Made by a program: the position numbers and the translations under genes. The notes under the pieces were generated by a model. That model searched no databases, was not told the origin of the DNA, and saw only the letters and a program-made list of their open reading frames with translations. Positions 13,893-25,023 of a DNA stretch of 64,000 bases are shown one piece after another. The stretch is taken from assembly GCF_028554725.1 (NCBI RefSeq), contig NC_071669.1, positions 48,873,501-48,937,500 of the forward strand, written 5' to 3'. Origin of the DNA: Zeugodacus cucurbitae (lineage: Eukaryota; Arthropoda; Insecta; Diptera; Tephritidae). The number at the start of each line of letters is the position of its first letter. Position 1 is the first letter of the stretch.

Positions 13893-13991
13893 TGAGGTTA
13901 GGATTTTCATGCATTAGTATTTGACAGATCACGTGGGATTTCAGACATGGTGTCAAAGAGAAAGATGCTCAGTATGCTTTGACATTTCATC

Positions 13992-15077
13992 ATGAATAGA
14001 CTTACTAACGAGCAACGCTTGCAAATCATTGAATTTTATTACCAAAATCAGTGTTCGGTTCGAAATGTGTTTCGCGCTTTACGTCCGATTTATGGTCTAC
14101 ATAATCGACCAAGTGAGCAAACAATTAATGCGATTGTGACCAAGTTTCGCACTCAGTTTACTTTATTGGACATTAAACCAACCACACGAATGCGTACAGT
14201 GCGTACAGAAGAGAATATTGCGTCTGTTTCTGAGAGTGTGGCTGAAGACCGTGAAATGTCGATTCGTCGCCGTTCGCAGCAATTGGGTTTGTGTTATTCG
14301 ACCACATGGAAGATTTTACGCAAAGATCTTGGTGTAAAACCGTATAAAATACAGCTCGTGCAAGAACTGAAGCCGAACGATCTGCCACAACGTCGAATTT
14401 TCAGTGAATGGGCCCTAGAAAAGTTGGCAGAAAATCCGCTTTTTTATCGACAAATTTTGTTCAGCGATGAGGCTCATTTCTGGTTGAATGGCTACGTAAA
14501 TAAGCAAAATTGCCGCATTTGGGGTGAAGAGCAACCAGAAGCCGTTCAAGAACTGCCCATGCATCCCGAAAAATGCACTGTTTGGTGTGGTTTGTACGCT
14601 GGTGGAATCATTGGACCGTATTTTTTCAAAGATGCTGTTGGACGCAACGTTACGGTGAATGGCGATCGCTATCGTTCGATGCTAACAAACTTTTTGTTGC
14701 CAAAAATGGAAGAACTGAACTTGGTTGACATGTGGTTTCAACAAGATGGCGCTACATGCCACACAGCTCGCGATTCTATGGCCATTTTGAGGGAAAACTT
14801 CGGAGAACAATTCATCTCAAGAAATGGACCCGTAAGTTGGCCACCAAGATCATGCGATTTAACGCCTTTAGACTATTTTTTGTGGGGCTACGTCAAGTCT
14901 AAAGTCTACAGAAATAAGCCAGCAACTATTCCAGCTTTGGAAGACAACATTTCCGAAGAAATTCGGGCTATTCCGGCCGAAATGCTCGAAAAAGTTGCCC
15001 AAAATTGGACTTTCCGAATGGACCACCTAAGACGCAGCCGCGGTCAACATTTAAATGAAATTATCTTCAAAAAGTAA
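13992..15077 (+). CDS. DD41D transposase of a rosa-like mariner element
   Basis: This intact 361-residue frame runs from the ATG at 13992 to a TAA at 15075-15077. Residues about 3-58 (LTNEQRLQIIEFYYQNQCSV onward) form a helix-turn-helix of the DUF4817 type. A second HTH-like segment covers about 88-125. The catalytic core shows D159 in ILFSDEAHFW, D252 in WFQQDGATCHTA and D294 in LTPLDYFLWGY. There are 41 residues between the second and third aspartates, so this is a DD41D transposase rather than classical mariner (DD34D) or Tc1 (DD34E). It would bind the terminal repeats and carry out cut-and-paste transposition at TA. The ATG is the first in-frame start, 113 bp inside the element, and the C-terminus ends just before the 3' repeats. 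No stop or frameshift is present, so the protein could be functional. Whether it is expressed cannot be told. Confidence 0.93.
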   Translation: MNRLTNEQRLQIIEFYYQNQCSVRNVFRALRPIYGLHNRPSEQTINAIVTKFRTQFTLLDIKPTTRMRTVRTEENIASVSESVAEDREMSIRRRSQQLGLCYSTTWKILRKDLGVKPYKIQLVQELKPNDLPQRRIFSEWALEKLAENPLFYRQILFSDEAHFWLNGYVNKQNCRIWGEEQPEAVQELPMHPEKCTVWCGLYAGGIIGPYFFKDAVGRNVTVNGDRYRSMLTNFLLPKMEELNLVDMWFQQDGATCHTARDSMAILRENFGEQFISRNGPVSWPPRSCDLTPLDYFLWGYVKSKVYRNKPATIPALEDNISEEIRAIPAEMLEKVAQNWTFRMDHLRRSRGQHLNEIIFKK

Positions 15078-15103
15078 ATGTCATGAACCAATCTAACGTT
15101 TCA

Positions 15104-15146
15104 AATAAAGAACCGATGAGATTTTGAGAATTTGAGAATTTGAGAA
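15104..15146 (+). terminator. Possible polyadenylation signal and short tandem repeat of the transposon
   Basis: AATAAA at 15104-15109 lies 27 bp after the transposase stop codon. Three perfect copies of TTTGAGAA follow at 15123-15146. The hexamer suits 3' end formation of the transposase mRNA. The tandem copies may be replication slippage. Confidence 0.5.
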
Positions 15147-15187
15147 TTTTATGCGTTTTTTTTTTTTAAAAAAGTTATCAAGCTCTT

Positions 15188-15201
15188 AAAAAATCACCCT
15201 T
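15188..15201 (-). repeat. Right terminal inverted repeat of the rosa-like element
   Basis: On the minus strand this reads AAGGGTGATTTTTT, matching the left end at 13 of 14 positions. TA follows on the plus strand. Confidence 0.85.
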
Positions 15202-15203
15202 TA

Positions 15204-18200
15204 CAAATATGTACTTAAACAATATAAAGTAATCAAACAATTCAATTCGATTTGACCCTACGCACTTCATAATACATACATATATATTTGCCTAATAGAG
15301 CAAAGCTATTTTTACCAATGACCCAATCCCTTCCATTTAATTACTGAAATGTTTCAGAATTTCGCTGATACACGCAAATGAACGCACGACATAGCGCAGC
15401 AGAACACAGCGCAGAAGAATATAAACCCTTGCAGAGCTCACAATTAACTACAAAATAATTATAATTGATAGATTTATAGGACGACCTTGACTGGCAGATA
15501 TCGGCTGCCTCATACATACGACTAACAACCGAATCATGCGCAATTAACTCGCACAACGCACAAAAGATAAATCCGAAGGAAGACAAAAATGAAGAGCAAA
15601 AGTAGAAAGAGAACAAAAAATAGCAAAAGCCAGAGGCAACGAGCACGCATCAGTCAAATGGATTAGAAAAGTTTTTGACACCGCCAATGTGCCTCTGCGC
15701 CACCGACTAGCGCTCCTACGTCAATCATAACCAGGTCTATTTGATAGCTTTGAAATAGTTGCGAGCTGTCAGAAGAACGCAGAACAGCGCAGAAGATGGA
15801 TATGAGAATTATACGAAATGTGCGAGCCAGAGCAGGCAGGTAAGTTGGAAGAGTGTGGCGGGGGTATAAGAAGTTTGTGTATATATTTGATGATTCTCGC
15901 TTGCCTGTGCGGCATATTCGAAACAGACGTCAAATAAACATTGATCGCATGTTGAAAGAAAATCACTCATAATGATGAAGTGATTTGAGTCATTCAACTC
16001 GCAGGCCACCCGCATAATTAAAATGCAAACAAAAAAATGAGGTAAGGAGATGCTGAAAACTTATGGGAAACACAGAGGTGATAAAATACAGATGAGAGTC
16101 ACTTTTACTTAATCTAATTTTTTGCAGACCAATGCTCTCAACACGACTCGGTTTAATAGTGAATAATTTTGACCAAATATTGAAATATGTTTAAATAAAG
16201 AATTTCTTAAAAAACTGAAAACAGTAATCTCTAAACACCCTTCCCTCCCAAATAAGGCCCTCAACAAAAAACACACACGAATTTTCGCTGAATCCCCAAT
16301 TTGTTAACTAAAACTGTGTTATCTTGAATACTTTTTGTTGTTCAACACCTCTCTCAGTAAGCCCAGCATCAATGAGTGCGAGCTGGTCTCACATCTGTTC
16401 AGCTATGGACATATATGCATATAGCATTTCGTGCTGGTATCGAGTGAGTGCTGCAGTTGCTCCGTCAGTCAGTCGCATTAGATATGAATTACTTAAGTGT
16501 ATAAGCACAAAATTGTTCATTAATCTCGAATATTTGACAGCTTTAGCCAGATAAATGAAATATAACACGGACACGACAGCCAAATCACGACCGAATATAT
16601 TTAAATATGTGTGCGCGAGTGGCATATGGTAGCCCTGTCGGAAAGATTTGTGTAAAAAGCAAAAAGAATCTCAGCGAACAAGTAACTCGTATAAAGACAG
16701 GATAAGAAGAATAAAAAGAGATCTTAAAACTCTAAAGAGTTACCAACATATTTTTTTGTTTCTCATGCACATTGAGATATGAGAGCGTCATTGTGTCAAA
16801 TCGAACACGACTATTGGCAACATTTAAACAAGAAATCTATTTACTTAATGTACTGCCGGGTAACTGGATTTGTATACTAGTCTACAAACAATAAGCAAGT
16901 AATATATTTATACCGGACGAATAAGCTGCCTCGATGTTAGCTGGACCATTTGGCCCCTCCAACTAATTCGCAAATTTGCAAGCGTAAATATTTGTATGGA
17001 CTTTCCTTAGGAAGTGTAGACTAAGTGATTTTTACGCTTATTTAATGGTTAGGCACGGATTTTAACAATGGAAGTTGGCTACATACATATTGGTCTGTGG
17101 ATACTGACCTTAAATTAGTCGCTACAATTTGCTCACTTTCCAGCAGATTTTTTTTCAGAACATTATTTTTGTGGCACATATGTTCCCATATGTACTCATT
17201 CCAATAGACTGCAGACTCTGGTGCCACGATATCCATCATTCATGCCACAATCAATGACTTTTGCAAACTCACACTAAAAAAATATGAAACTTTTTCATAA
17301 GTTCACTTGCCCCAAAGTGTATTGAGTTGTTATCTGCACTTTTCAGCTCGCTTGCTTCGGACTTTTGCTGAGTTGCGTCGTCATGTCAGAACGCATCGAG
17401 GCAAAAACTTTGCTAATGATTTTGCGAAGCTGTAAATTGCTAAATAAATTATTGTTTTATTCTAAAATAAATTATTAATATTTTATTTTAATAACTTCTT
17501 TTAACATTTAATTTAACAATAATTTATTTTAAATATTTAATTAGAAAATTTCCATCGTCTTAGCAACTATGCGAAGCTTGTAAGAAACCTATTTACTTAT
17601 GATATTCTCTCACATCTTCACTTACATAGTAAGTAATTTAATGTCATAAATCATGAGCTAACTGCATTTAATCATTTTTGTCATGACGCCGCCAGATAAT
17701 TTATGCACATTGTATTGGGGCTGTCACAAAGTTATCGTGTCTGTCTGCTCTCTGTTTTTTTTCTCTCTCATAAATTTCGTTGTGATTTTTCTTTTTTTCT
17801 CTCACTGTTTTATTAATTTTGTTTTTTTTTTTCTGTTTTTGTCTCCCTGATCTTTTGTTTTGCTTGTTATTTACTAATACTGTCTGTCTATCTGTCCGCC
17901 CGTTCGTCTCTCTGTGTCACCTGCCATGTGGCTTATTGCTCACATTTTCCTCCAGCATGCGAAGCTCGCGTCACCGTCACATTAGCGCTGGCGTCAATTG
18001 TCGCATTTTCAAGTCATGGAGCGCCACTCGGTTTGTGCATAATTCAATAGTTCATGGAAAATTAATTGAAAATAGCTTTTTTTTATGAAACACCCGCCCG
18101 TCGGTTGGGAATTTATTTTCGCCTTTGCGGTTTAATTGCTGATGTAACAGGTTCCATGACTATTAAGCTTAAATTGCGCTGGAGCTTGAAGACTTATGAA

Positions 18201-20773
18201 ATGTTTAAAATAAATATTTCGATTTTTGTAGACCTAGTCCGAGTCTCTAAAACTTGGTAGAGTAGGTGATATAATGCGCCATACTATTAACTCACAGTAA
18301 ATATATATTGAAATTTTGGAAATATTAATTGAGGTTTTAGTTATTATTGCCTTTATAGAGACAACTTTTCAAACCGCATATATCAATCAGCATTTGTTTG
18401 CAACAATGTGGTATAACTGTAAATATTGATTCTACCACACTGCAACGACTAACGACCACAATTTCCCGGCCCTTTCAATCCCTAAATGCAAAAGTACTCA
18501 ATTAATCTGTTCGAGAACTCATAAATGGGTTTTAATTTCTCACATATTACAAAAGTCAAACTTTATCCAATTTACATGAAAAAAGTAGTGAAAATAAAAT
18601 CACTTGACACACGCAGAAGTTTGTGAAAACCGCAATAACCAACAGCCGGCAGGCATTTGGATTGCCTTTTCGCTTTCACTGACTTTTCGCTCTCGCCCAA
18701 CTTTTCAAGTAAATTTCCCTAGTTTGTAGTGTTATCCTTACTGGGCTGTGCGTATAAAATACTGATTGGTGAGTTCTCAGAAGTTCTTAGTTTGTATTGT
18801 TGTTGTGGTTTTCGTTTTACCGAAGTTCTTGCTAGTGATTTACGCATCTACAATTGACTCGCCCTAACCTTTGCAATGAAAGTGTCGTTCGCTCGTGAGA
18901 CTGGGACATTATTGAATGACACAACAATAACCATAAGGCAAACACTAACAATTGACATCAATAACAAATTTTATCGAAGTTTAACAACTTTTTTAGGAAT
19001 TTTCGATGCTTTTTGTTTTTCCTCTTTCTCTACTCATTCTTATTTACTTATTATTCTCCTCATCCACTCGTGGTATATGCCTTAACGCACGCTGGCATTT
19101 TGCTAGAAACTTGACGAGCACATTTTTCGTATCCTTGGTGAAAGTTTTAAGTGCATAGAATTTGATGCTCGTCACAGTTGTGGCAAATGTATGTATGTAT
19201 GTTGTTGTGGATACTCGGGTTCCACTGGGGTCCTTGTCAATGAAGGCAAAATAAATTCGTTTGTAGAGAGAAATTTGAAAATGAAGAACCGCTCTCGTTA
19301 AGAAATCTAAGTAAGTGATTGCTTAAGTGGCAACAAGAATTTTGTGTGCCGCAAGTAGAAGTTTATTTTTAGGGGATAAGCGTAAAATTTGTGCAAAGGT
19401 CGTGCAAAGACGAATGCAATCAAATGTTTGGAGCTTTAATGCATTTTGTAATACGTAATTTAAAATATAACAATAAAAGCTTCGAAAACTTAAAGCTTCT
19501 GCAATTTGTTGATGCTGAAGCTTTTGGTATTTATGGAGAGCATATATCAGCAATTATTAAGCATTGCAGGAAAAGCTTTCATGGTTCTCTCGTTGCTTCT
19601 TAAAACTTTCGACTCCTATGCACTTAACTACTTTATACGTACTAGGCATTATCTTAATCAATAATTAATTGTTAACTTTCATCGTTTTCGATTGCTTTAA
19701 AATGAAAATAAGGTATTTGACTTCACATATTAAAATTTTCTTTTTTATTTTGATAGATATTCATTTCACGCCAAGTAATTATTAAAAAGCTTTCATCACA
19801 TTTTGAGTTTAATATTTTTTATTTTGTCGATTAGAAAATATGTATTACACGCACAAAATCTTGTCTAAATTAGTCGAATAGATATAATTGCCTCACTTTG
19901 TAACCACCCTAAAGCTTCTTAGTGCATTCATATATAACTAAAATAGGTTGGCTATATTTGCTGTAAACTCAAAGGAGAAACTCTCAAATCGTCTAAAAGC
20001 AACTCAAAGCTAGCGGAGTATTTTATTTGCTTCGCTTTTGTAGACGCTTTGTTGCTATATTTACTTCCCACTAACTGTCGCCAGTAGGTCCTACTCCAAA
20101 GGTATCAAACCCCGCGCACAACACAAACATTATTGCCCGCGCGTTGACTTTTTTCTGTGTGAAGTTGGTTAAGCACACAAAGCCGCCTTGCCATTGCAAC
20201 TTGCCACTTTGAAGTGCATGCGCTGAAGCGTAACCAGTTTTGCGTTTTGAAATTTATTTTTATTTTTTCCCCCAGTTTCTCACTCATTTCCTTGCTTTTT
20301 GCCATTTATTGCCGGAAATGTGCTTACTTTGTGTGTTGCATTTGTTGTATGTAATTGTAACTTTGATATTCATTTAATGACTTTTCATTACGTGATTTTA
20401 CGGTTTTGGATGACTGTCGATTTTTAGCTACTAAATTATTTAAGGAAACCCGCTCCCGTTTGCGGACACTGCGTCCAAGTTGACGTTGCATGCTTCATTC
20501 GCCGTCTTGCCACTTAATCGGCGAAAACCAAAAGTCAACTGAACTTACAAAGTAAAAACTTTGCATTGACATTTCATTAAATGCATTTTAACAGTACACC
20601 CACATTAATTACACAAAAATTACAGTGGACATACTTGCCGCCAGCTATTTAAAGTCAGTAGCTAAAGTTTTGCAAAGCTGCCACACTCACTAACCGGCTG
20701 ACTTACTTACTTCACAAACACATTAACAATATATAAAAACAAGAAAAATAAATATTTTTTGTTTCTCACTCAC
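15204..20773 (-). other. dally intron next to the first coding exon
   Basis: This starts (on the minus strand) at the splice donor GTGAGT at 20773-20768 and continues to lower coordinates. The sequence is non-coding and AT-rich. A 14-bp perfect inverted repeat lies at 17463-17531 and a (TGTA)n tract near 19189-19203. A TATAAA at 18753-18758 is followed 26 bp later by a TCAG, which is weak evidence for an internal promoter on the plus strand and is not called as one. No second dally exon is recognisable. Confidence 0.6.
17463..17531. repeat. AT-rich inverted repeat
   Basis: TAAAATAAATTATT at 17463-17476 and its exact reverse complement at 17518-17531 are separated by a 41-bp AT-rich loop. It may be the core of a very short foldback element or chance in AT-rich sequence. 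No coding or target-site evidence is present. Confidence 0.4.
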
Positions 20774-21122
20774 CTTTTTCCTCAAAGTTGCCACTCAGCT
20801 TAATGTCGATCGTCTCGAAGTAATCCCGCACGCTGTTGCATTGTTCGCGTGTATTTAAAATCTTGCTGGTCGAATCGCGTTGCAAGCGGCGCTTGTGATG
20901 TGCGTGGTGCTCCTGTTGTTGTTGTTGCAGTTCATGATGTGCATGATAATGATGAGCACCATCGAGATGCTTCGCCTGGACGGCCGTTGGCAATGCCAAA
21001 CAACTGCTGGCCACTAAGAGGGCAATGCAAACTTGCAGCAACGTGAATAGTGGGAGTTGTTGCTGTTGTTTCTGATTTGCGGCATTCCGTTGGCCGGCAA
21101 TTTCTGCGGTGGAGTGGGCCAT
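20774..21122 (-). CDS. dally: dally, first coding exon (glypican amino terminus)
   Basis: The ATG at 21122-21120 (context AAAAATATGG) opens 116 codons plus one base, ending at the donor AAAAAG|GTGAGT (GT at 20773-20772). Reading past the donor meets TGA at once, which supports splicing there. Residues about 1-22 are a polar, glutamine-rich leader. Residues about 23-49 form a hydrophobic signal sequence (LLQVCIALLVASSCLALP). A His/Gln-rich segment with KRRLQRDS follows, then CNSVRDYFETIDIKLSG and EEKG at the exon end. The KHLDG, RRLQRDS and C..V..YF..IDIK..G...EKG landmarks are those I recall from Drosophila Dally, including a phase-1 split of the glycine after EK. Dally is a GPI-anchored heparan sulfate proteoglycan core that shapes Wingless, Dpp and Hedgehog distribution. 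The cysteine-rich core, glycosaminoglycan sites and GPI signal would be encoded beyond the window. The exon is intact. Confidence 0.9.
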
Positions 21123-21453
21123 ATTTTTAAGTGTGAGTTTATGTATTAATGTAATAAAAACAACAACAAATGTATTGCACACTTTTCACTTGCTTATTTA
21201 TTGTTGTTGTGTGGCTTTCGAGCGATTAATGGAGCTTAATACGTCTAAAAAGCGATATTTAACTTTTTAATGTGCTTTAAATATTCTTATTTTTGTTGTT
21301 GTATTTTTTTGTTATTTCTTTTATTTTTCGGGTATTCTTAATTTGTATGTTGTAATATCGTCGGCAACACGCCTTTGATATCGCACTATGCAAATAATTC
21401 ACAAATCACGTTGCCTTTGTGATCGGCCACTATCAAAAATACATAACACAAAA
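21123..21453 (-). other. dally: 5' untranslated part of the dally coding exon, with upstream splice acceptor
   Basis: Directly upstream (minus strand) at 21480-21454 is an acceptor with a CTAAT-type branch site, a long T-rich tract and a final CAG (AG at 21455-21454). The exon would therefore start at 21453 and carry 331 bases of A-rich, stop-containing leader before the ATG. This implies at least one earlier non-coding exon. The acceptor is seen in the sequence; its use is inferred. Confidence 0.65.
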
Positions 21454-21455
21454 CT

Positions 21456-24200
21456 GTAAAAAAAACAATAACAACAATTAGTAAATTAAAATAACCGGCA
21501 TATTTTTAGAAAATTTGTGCGTTTGACGACTTGTTAGCCAATTAATGGATTTGATTAAATTTTAATTTCACAATGAAACACTTTTATGTTGTACGAACAC
21601 TGAATAATAATATAAAATCTATAATCATATATGTAATATATTTTATATAAAAAAATTTTCACAATAAAAAATATCGGTTTAAGAATTTTTTTTTCCTTCA
21701 AAAATCACGCGTATTCTTTTAACACAATTTGCCACCTGCGGTTATATGTCTCACAAATATGTTCACTGTATAAACTTTCTTATTGCTTGTTATTATATAA
21801 CAATAAGTGTTGTTGCTGTTAGCATTTCTTATTTTTACACACCACAGCTTGCCACTAATTGTGGCATAAATCAGCGTCAAGCGTTTATTTTTTTCACTTT
21901 GCGCGACTTTCTTTCGATTATCTATTATGCTTTTAAAGCGTTGCACTTGCGTTTATTTTTAGCGCCCGCACACTTTGTTGCTCCTGCCTTTATGTAAATA
22001 TGTGTGTCTGAACAGCTGACTGCCGCTTTTTTTGCTCGCGCGGCCAACAATGAATGTCACGCTGTTGACAGCCGGTCGCTTTGTGTGGCACACAATCGAA
22101 ACGCTTCCGTACACGCTTGTCAATAGCTAGCTAAATTTAGCTGAAATGAACACTTGGCGGCAATGCGCTTTGCGTACAACTGAGCGCTAAAGCGTTTGGT
22201 GAATTCTGCTTGTGAAAAAGTCACTATTTACACTGTCTTCGAATTTTTATTTTCTTTCACCTAGAGACTCAACCTTTTATTTTATTTATTGCTTATTGAT
22301 GCGCACGCCTCTATTTGCTGGTGCTTGTATTTGTTGTCTTAAGCATCCGTTCAGCTGATTTCTAGTCTACTGCTTTTAAGAGTTGTATACATATAAACAT
22401 TTAGATTTGACCGCACCAACAAGCGTCTCAAACAATAGCGCGCTAATCGTGCACGTCCAATTGACCAAGCGTTTAAGCTTCTACCGCACGCTTTCTACAC
22501 CAACAAGCGCCTCTAACGCTATCTAACCGCGCACACACTTGCGTTTATTTACTTAATTGAATTTAAGCAACGCGTCCGACGACCGCAAGAAAGACATGAA
22601 CATACCCGCGACCGATAAACTGTGTAGAAGCTACAAAAGCAAATTATGCTTAAAGACAAAAGTGAGAAAAACGCTCGTACGTTTGTTTATCTCCGCGACG
22701 CTGCGCGCACAGGCGGCACAGGTAACGCGACGCGTCTGCAGTCAACGCAAGCAGCGCTCAAGCGTATGAGAACGGCAAACAAACCGCAACGTCACCTTTC
22801 TTTCTTTCTTCTTCTTTTATTACACTTGTTCGTAACGCTGTTGACTGATTGCTTTTTACTTTTTTACGAGCTTGATTCTGATATTTTTTGCAGTTGCTTT
22901 GTTTGGCACGTTTCTTCGACCGTCCGCTCTGCTGCGTGCGCGTGTTTGTGCTGGTGCTTTTAATGTGCGAAATTGTACATTAAGCGAAACGCTCGCAGAA
23001 TCTAAATAGAATACGTAATTTTGTCTGTCCTAAACTTTTACACAACCCACGGTAATACACTAGCTTGATGTCTCTAATACTCAGCAGCTGATTTTTGTTT
23101 GTGATTCACTTGTTCCTTCACCGCGTACACGCTACTAATGACAGTCAAACGCTTTGCAAAAAAACACACACAGTTTACACTTTCAGCTAGCTATTAAACG
23201 TTTGTTGGCAACAGCGCTTATGCGTTTCAAATTGTTGGTTTTGTTGTTGCTGTTATTCTGATAATTAATCTCTTGCTCTGTTTTCAGTATTTTTTTCTTA
23301 TTCGCATGTCTGCTTTGATTATTAATCTGCAGCACACGCTCGTAAGTACACTACAAACGCTTAGTAGAATAGTGATATAATCGTACACACTAAATCGCAA
23401 CAAAACAGCGGTCAAATAAGCGCAACAACAAAATAAACACAAACACAAAAAGTTTAAGTTCACTGAAGTTGATCAACGCGCTGTCAACACTGAGAACATT
23501 GCGGCACTTTGCAAAATTACACTAAAAACAACAATAATTTAATTAAATTCCAATTCATGCTAAACACTGTTCACCACACACATTTCGAATTTACAATAAC
23601 AATAAGATAAATAATTTTTTCTTTGTAACTATTATTTTGTACCTTTTTTTCTCGTCTTCAAACGCACTCGTCACTAGCAGATATGCTCGTCACTGCTGCC
23701 GCTATTTCATAGATTGTCTATTTACACACTTCGTGTTTTTTCACTTATATTTTCTGCTTTGATTCTATTATTTTGCTTATTTCATTTATTTTTACAACAC
23801 TAATATATTTCTTTGCTTTTCCACTTGCGTTTAATTATAAACTCAACGCGATTCACAGCGCTCTCGGCTCCGCATTTGCTGGCTATGACTAGCACACGGT
23901 ATTTCTTTTTTTGCTTATTTTTTTTTTCTTTTTTTCTACTCTGTTTAAACGGCGGACTAGCGTTAATTAAGCGCTATTACGGTTGCACACGTCCGAACAC
24001 TCCGACAACTCGTTGGCGTATAGCGTTTGAATGGCAAGAATTTTGAGAAATGTTCGTTGCTGTTCGCTTCGAACATCGAACTTAGCGGTTCGTTTCGTAC
24101 AAGTTTGTAGTTGCTTGTTCGGTTGTGATGTTCGTGTTGTGAGTTTGAGTTTGAGCAGAGTGCCGGTGAAAATTGATTATTGTTGGTTGTACAGTGGTGG
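21456..24200 (-). promoter_or_regulatory. dally: Candidate dally promoter and non-coding leader region
   Basis: This 2.7-kb stretch is richer in CpG and in AAGCG/CGCTT words than the flanks. Read on the minus strand it is rich in AAC/AAA and CAACAAC words, as fly 5' leaders often are, from about 24170 downwards. A non-coding first exon could start near 24100-24180 and end at a donor such as AAAG|GTGACG near 22792. I see no clear TATA box or unique initiator, so the start site and exon limits are undecided. A local imperfect duplication (CACCAACAAGCG at about 22414 and 22498) lies inside. There is no protein-coding signal. Confidence 0.4.
22797..22820 (+). repeat. Pyrimidine microsatellite (TTTC/TTC)n
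   Basis: This short polypyrimidine run of TTTC then TTC units lies at the edge of the candidate leader. On the minus strand it is GAA-rich and comes just before the possible donor AAAG|GTGACG. Confidence 0.6.
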
Positions 24201-25023
24201 CAACTGTAAGTGACAGTTAAATATTACAGTTTACGAAATGCAACCCAAAAACAATAAATAAATTACGTGAATAAAATTAAAAATGTTATTAACTAATTGT
24301 CAGAAAAATAAAATAAATTAATTGTTTAAAAAATTTAAAAATAATTTCCCATATATTTGCATGCCCATAATATATGACGATTGTTTGCAGAGATATAGGG
24401 TTATCCATGGAAAGATCATTACAATGACAAATTGATTTGAGTAAAATTGTTAAAAATTAATTAAATTTTGTAAACGTGCTCTTCGGCGTCGAAGCAAGTT
24501 GGTACATAGGCGGAATTAAAGGATATTTTTAGAAAATACAAAAATTATTATAACTCTGGGGTCTATCAAGATAAAAACATGTCATACCTTCAAATAGTAT
24601 CCATCGTCGGATTCTCTTGTCACGAGTGGAGTAGTCTCTTAACATAACTTTAATTAATTTAACTAAATTTAAGGTAAGGTTATAGCAATGACAACTAGTT
24701 AATGAAATCAATTCAATCTGTCAAAAAATTGGTATAACTTATAAAGCGGGATAATTGTAATAATTCTTCGTACTAAATTTTAGAATAATTTCAAACTTAC
24801 CTCATCTCAAACTCTTTATAGCGACAGCGGTAACGAAAACGCCAGTTTATAATACAGCGAGATGTCATTAATGAAATATAATATCCGGTGTATACATAAG
24901 AGGTCCCGGTCACTCACTCACTTTTGTAAATTTTATTTTTTCGTAGGTCAGTTAGCATTTAACTCTCGGACAGCTAAGACTGTAGGTATTATTGAGGAAG
25001 TTTGGTAAACATAATAAATAAAG
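24201..25023. other. Intergenic sequence upstream of dally, no gene seen
   Basis: AT-rich. The only exon-like signal is a minus-strand GATGAG|GTAAGT donor near 24804, preceded by a somewhat GC-richer 60-bp block. It could be an alternative non-coding exon of the minus-strand gene or chance. No open frame of note. Confidence 0.35.

Larger units (their letters stand above)
13879..15201 (+). mobile_element. rosa-like (DD41D) mariner-superfamily transposon, apparently complete
   Basis: The element is 1323 bp long and flanked by TA at 13877-13878 and 15202-15203, the expected Tc1/mariner target-site duplication. Its ends are short inverted repeats of the form A(C/A)GGGTGATTTTTT. It contains one intact transposase gene and a possible AATAAA polyadenylation signal at 15104-15109. 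After that come three exact copies of TTTGAGAA (15123-15146) and a T/A-rich stretch. Size, ends and the DD41D spacing of the transposase fit the rosa lineage known from tephritid flies. It is transcribed against the direction of dally. Confidence 0.92.

Noticed and set aside
18753..18780. TATAAA followed by TCAG as an intronic promoter
   Set aside because: Spacing of 26 bp is short, the initiator is poor and no transcript-like sequence follows.
21123..21182. Upstream extension of the dally reading frame starting with GTG
   Set aside because: GTG is not a normal start in animals, and the ATG at 21122 has good context and is followed by the signal sequence. The extension is treated as 5' untranslated.
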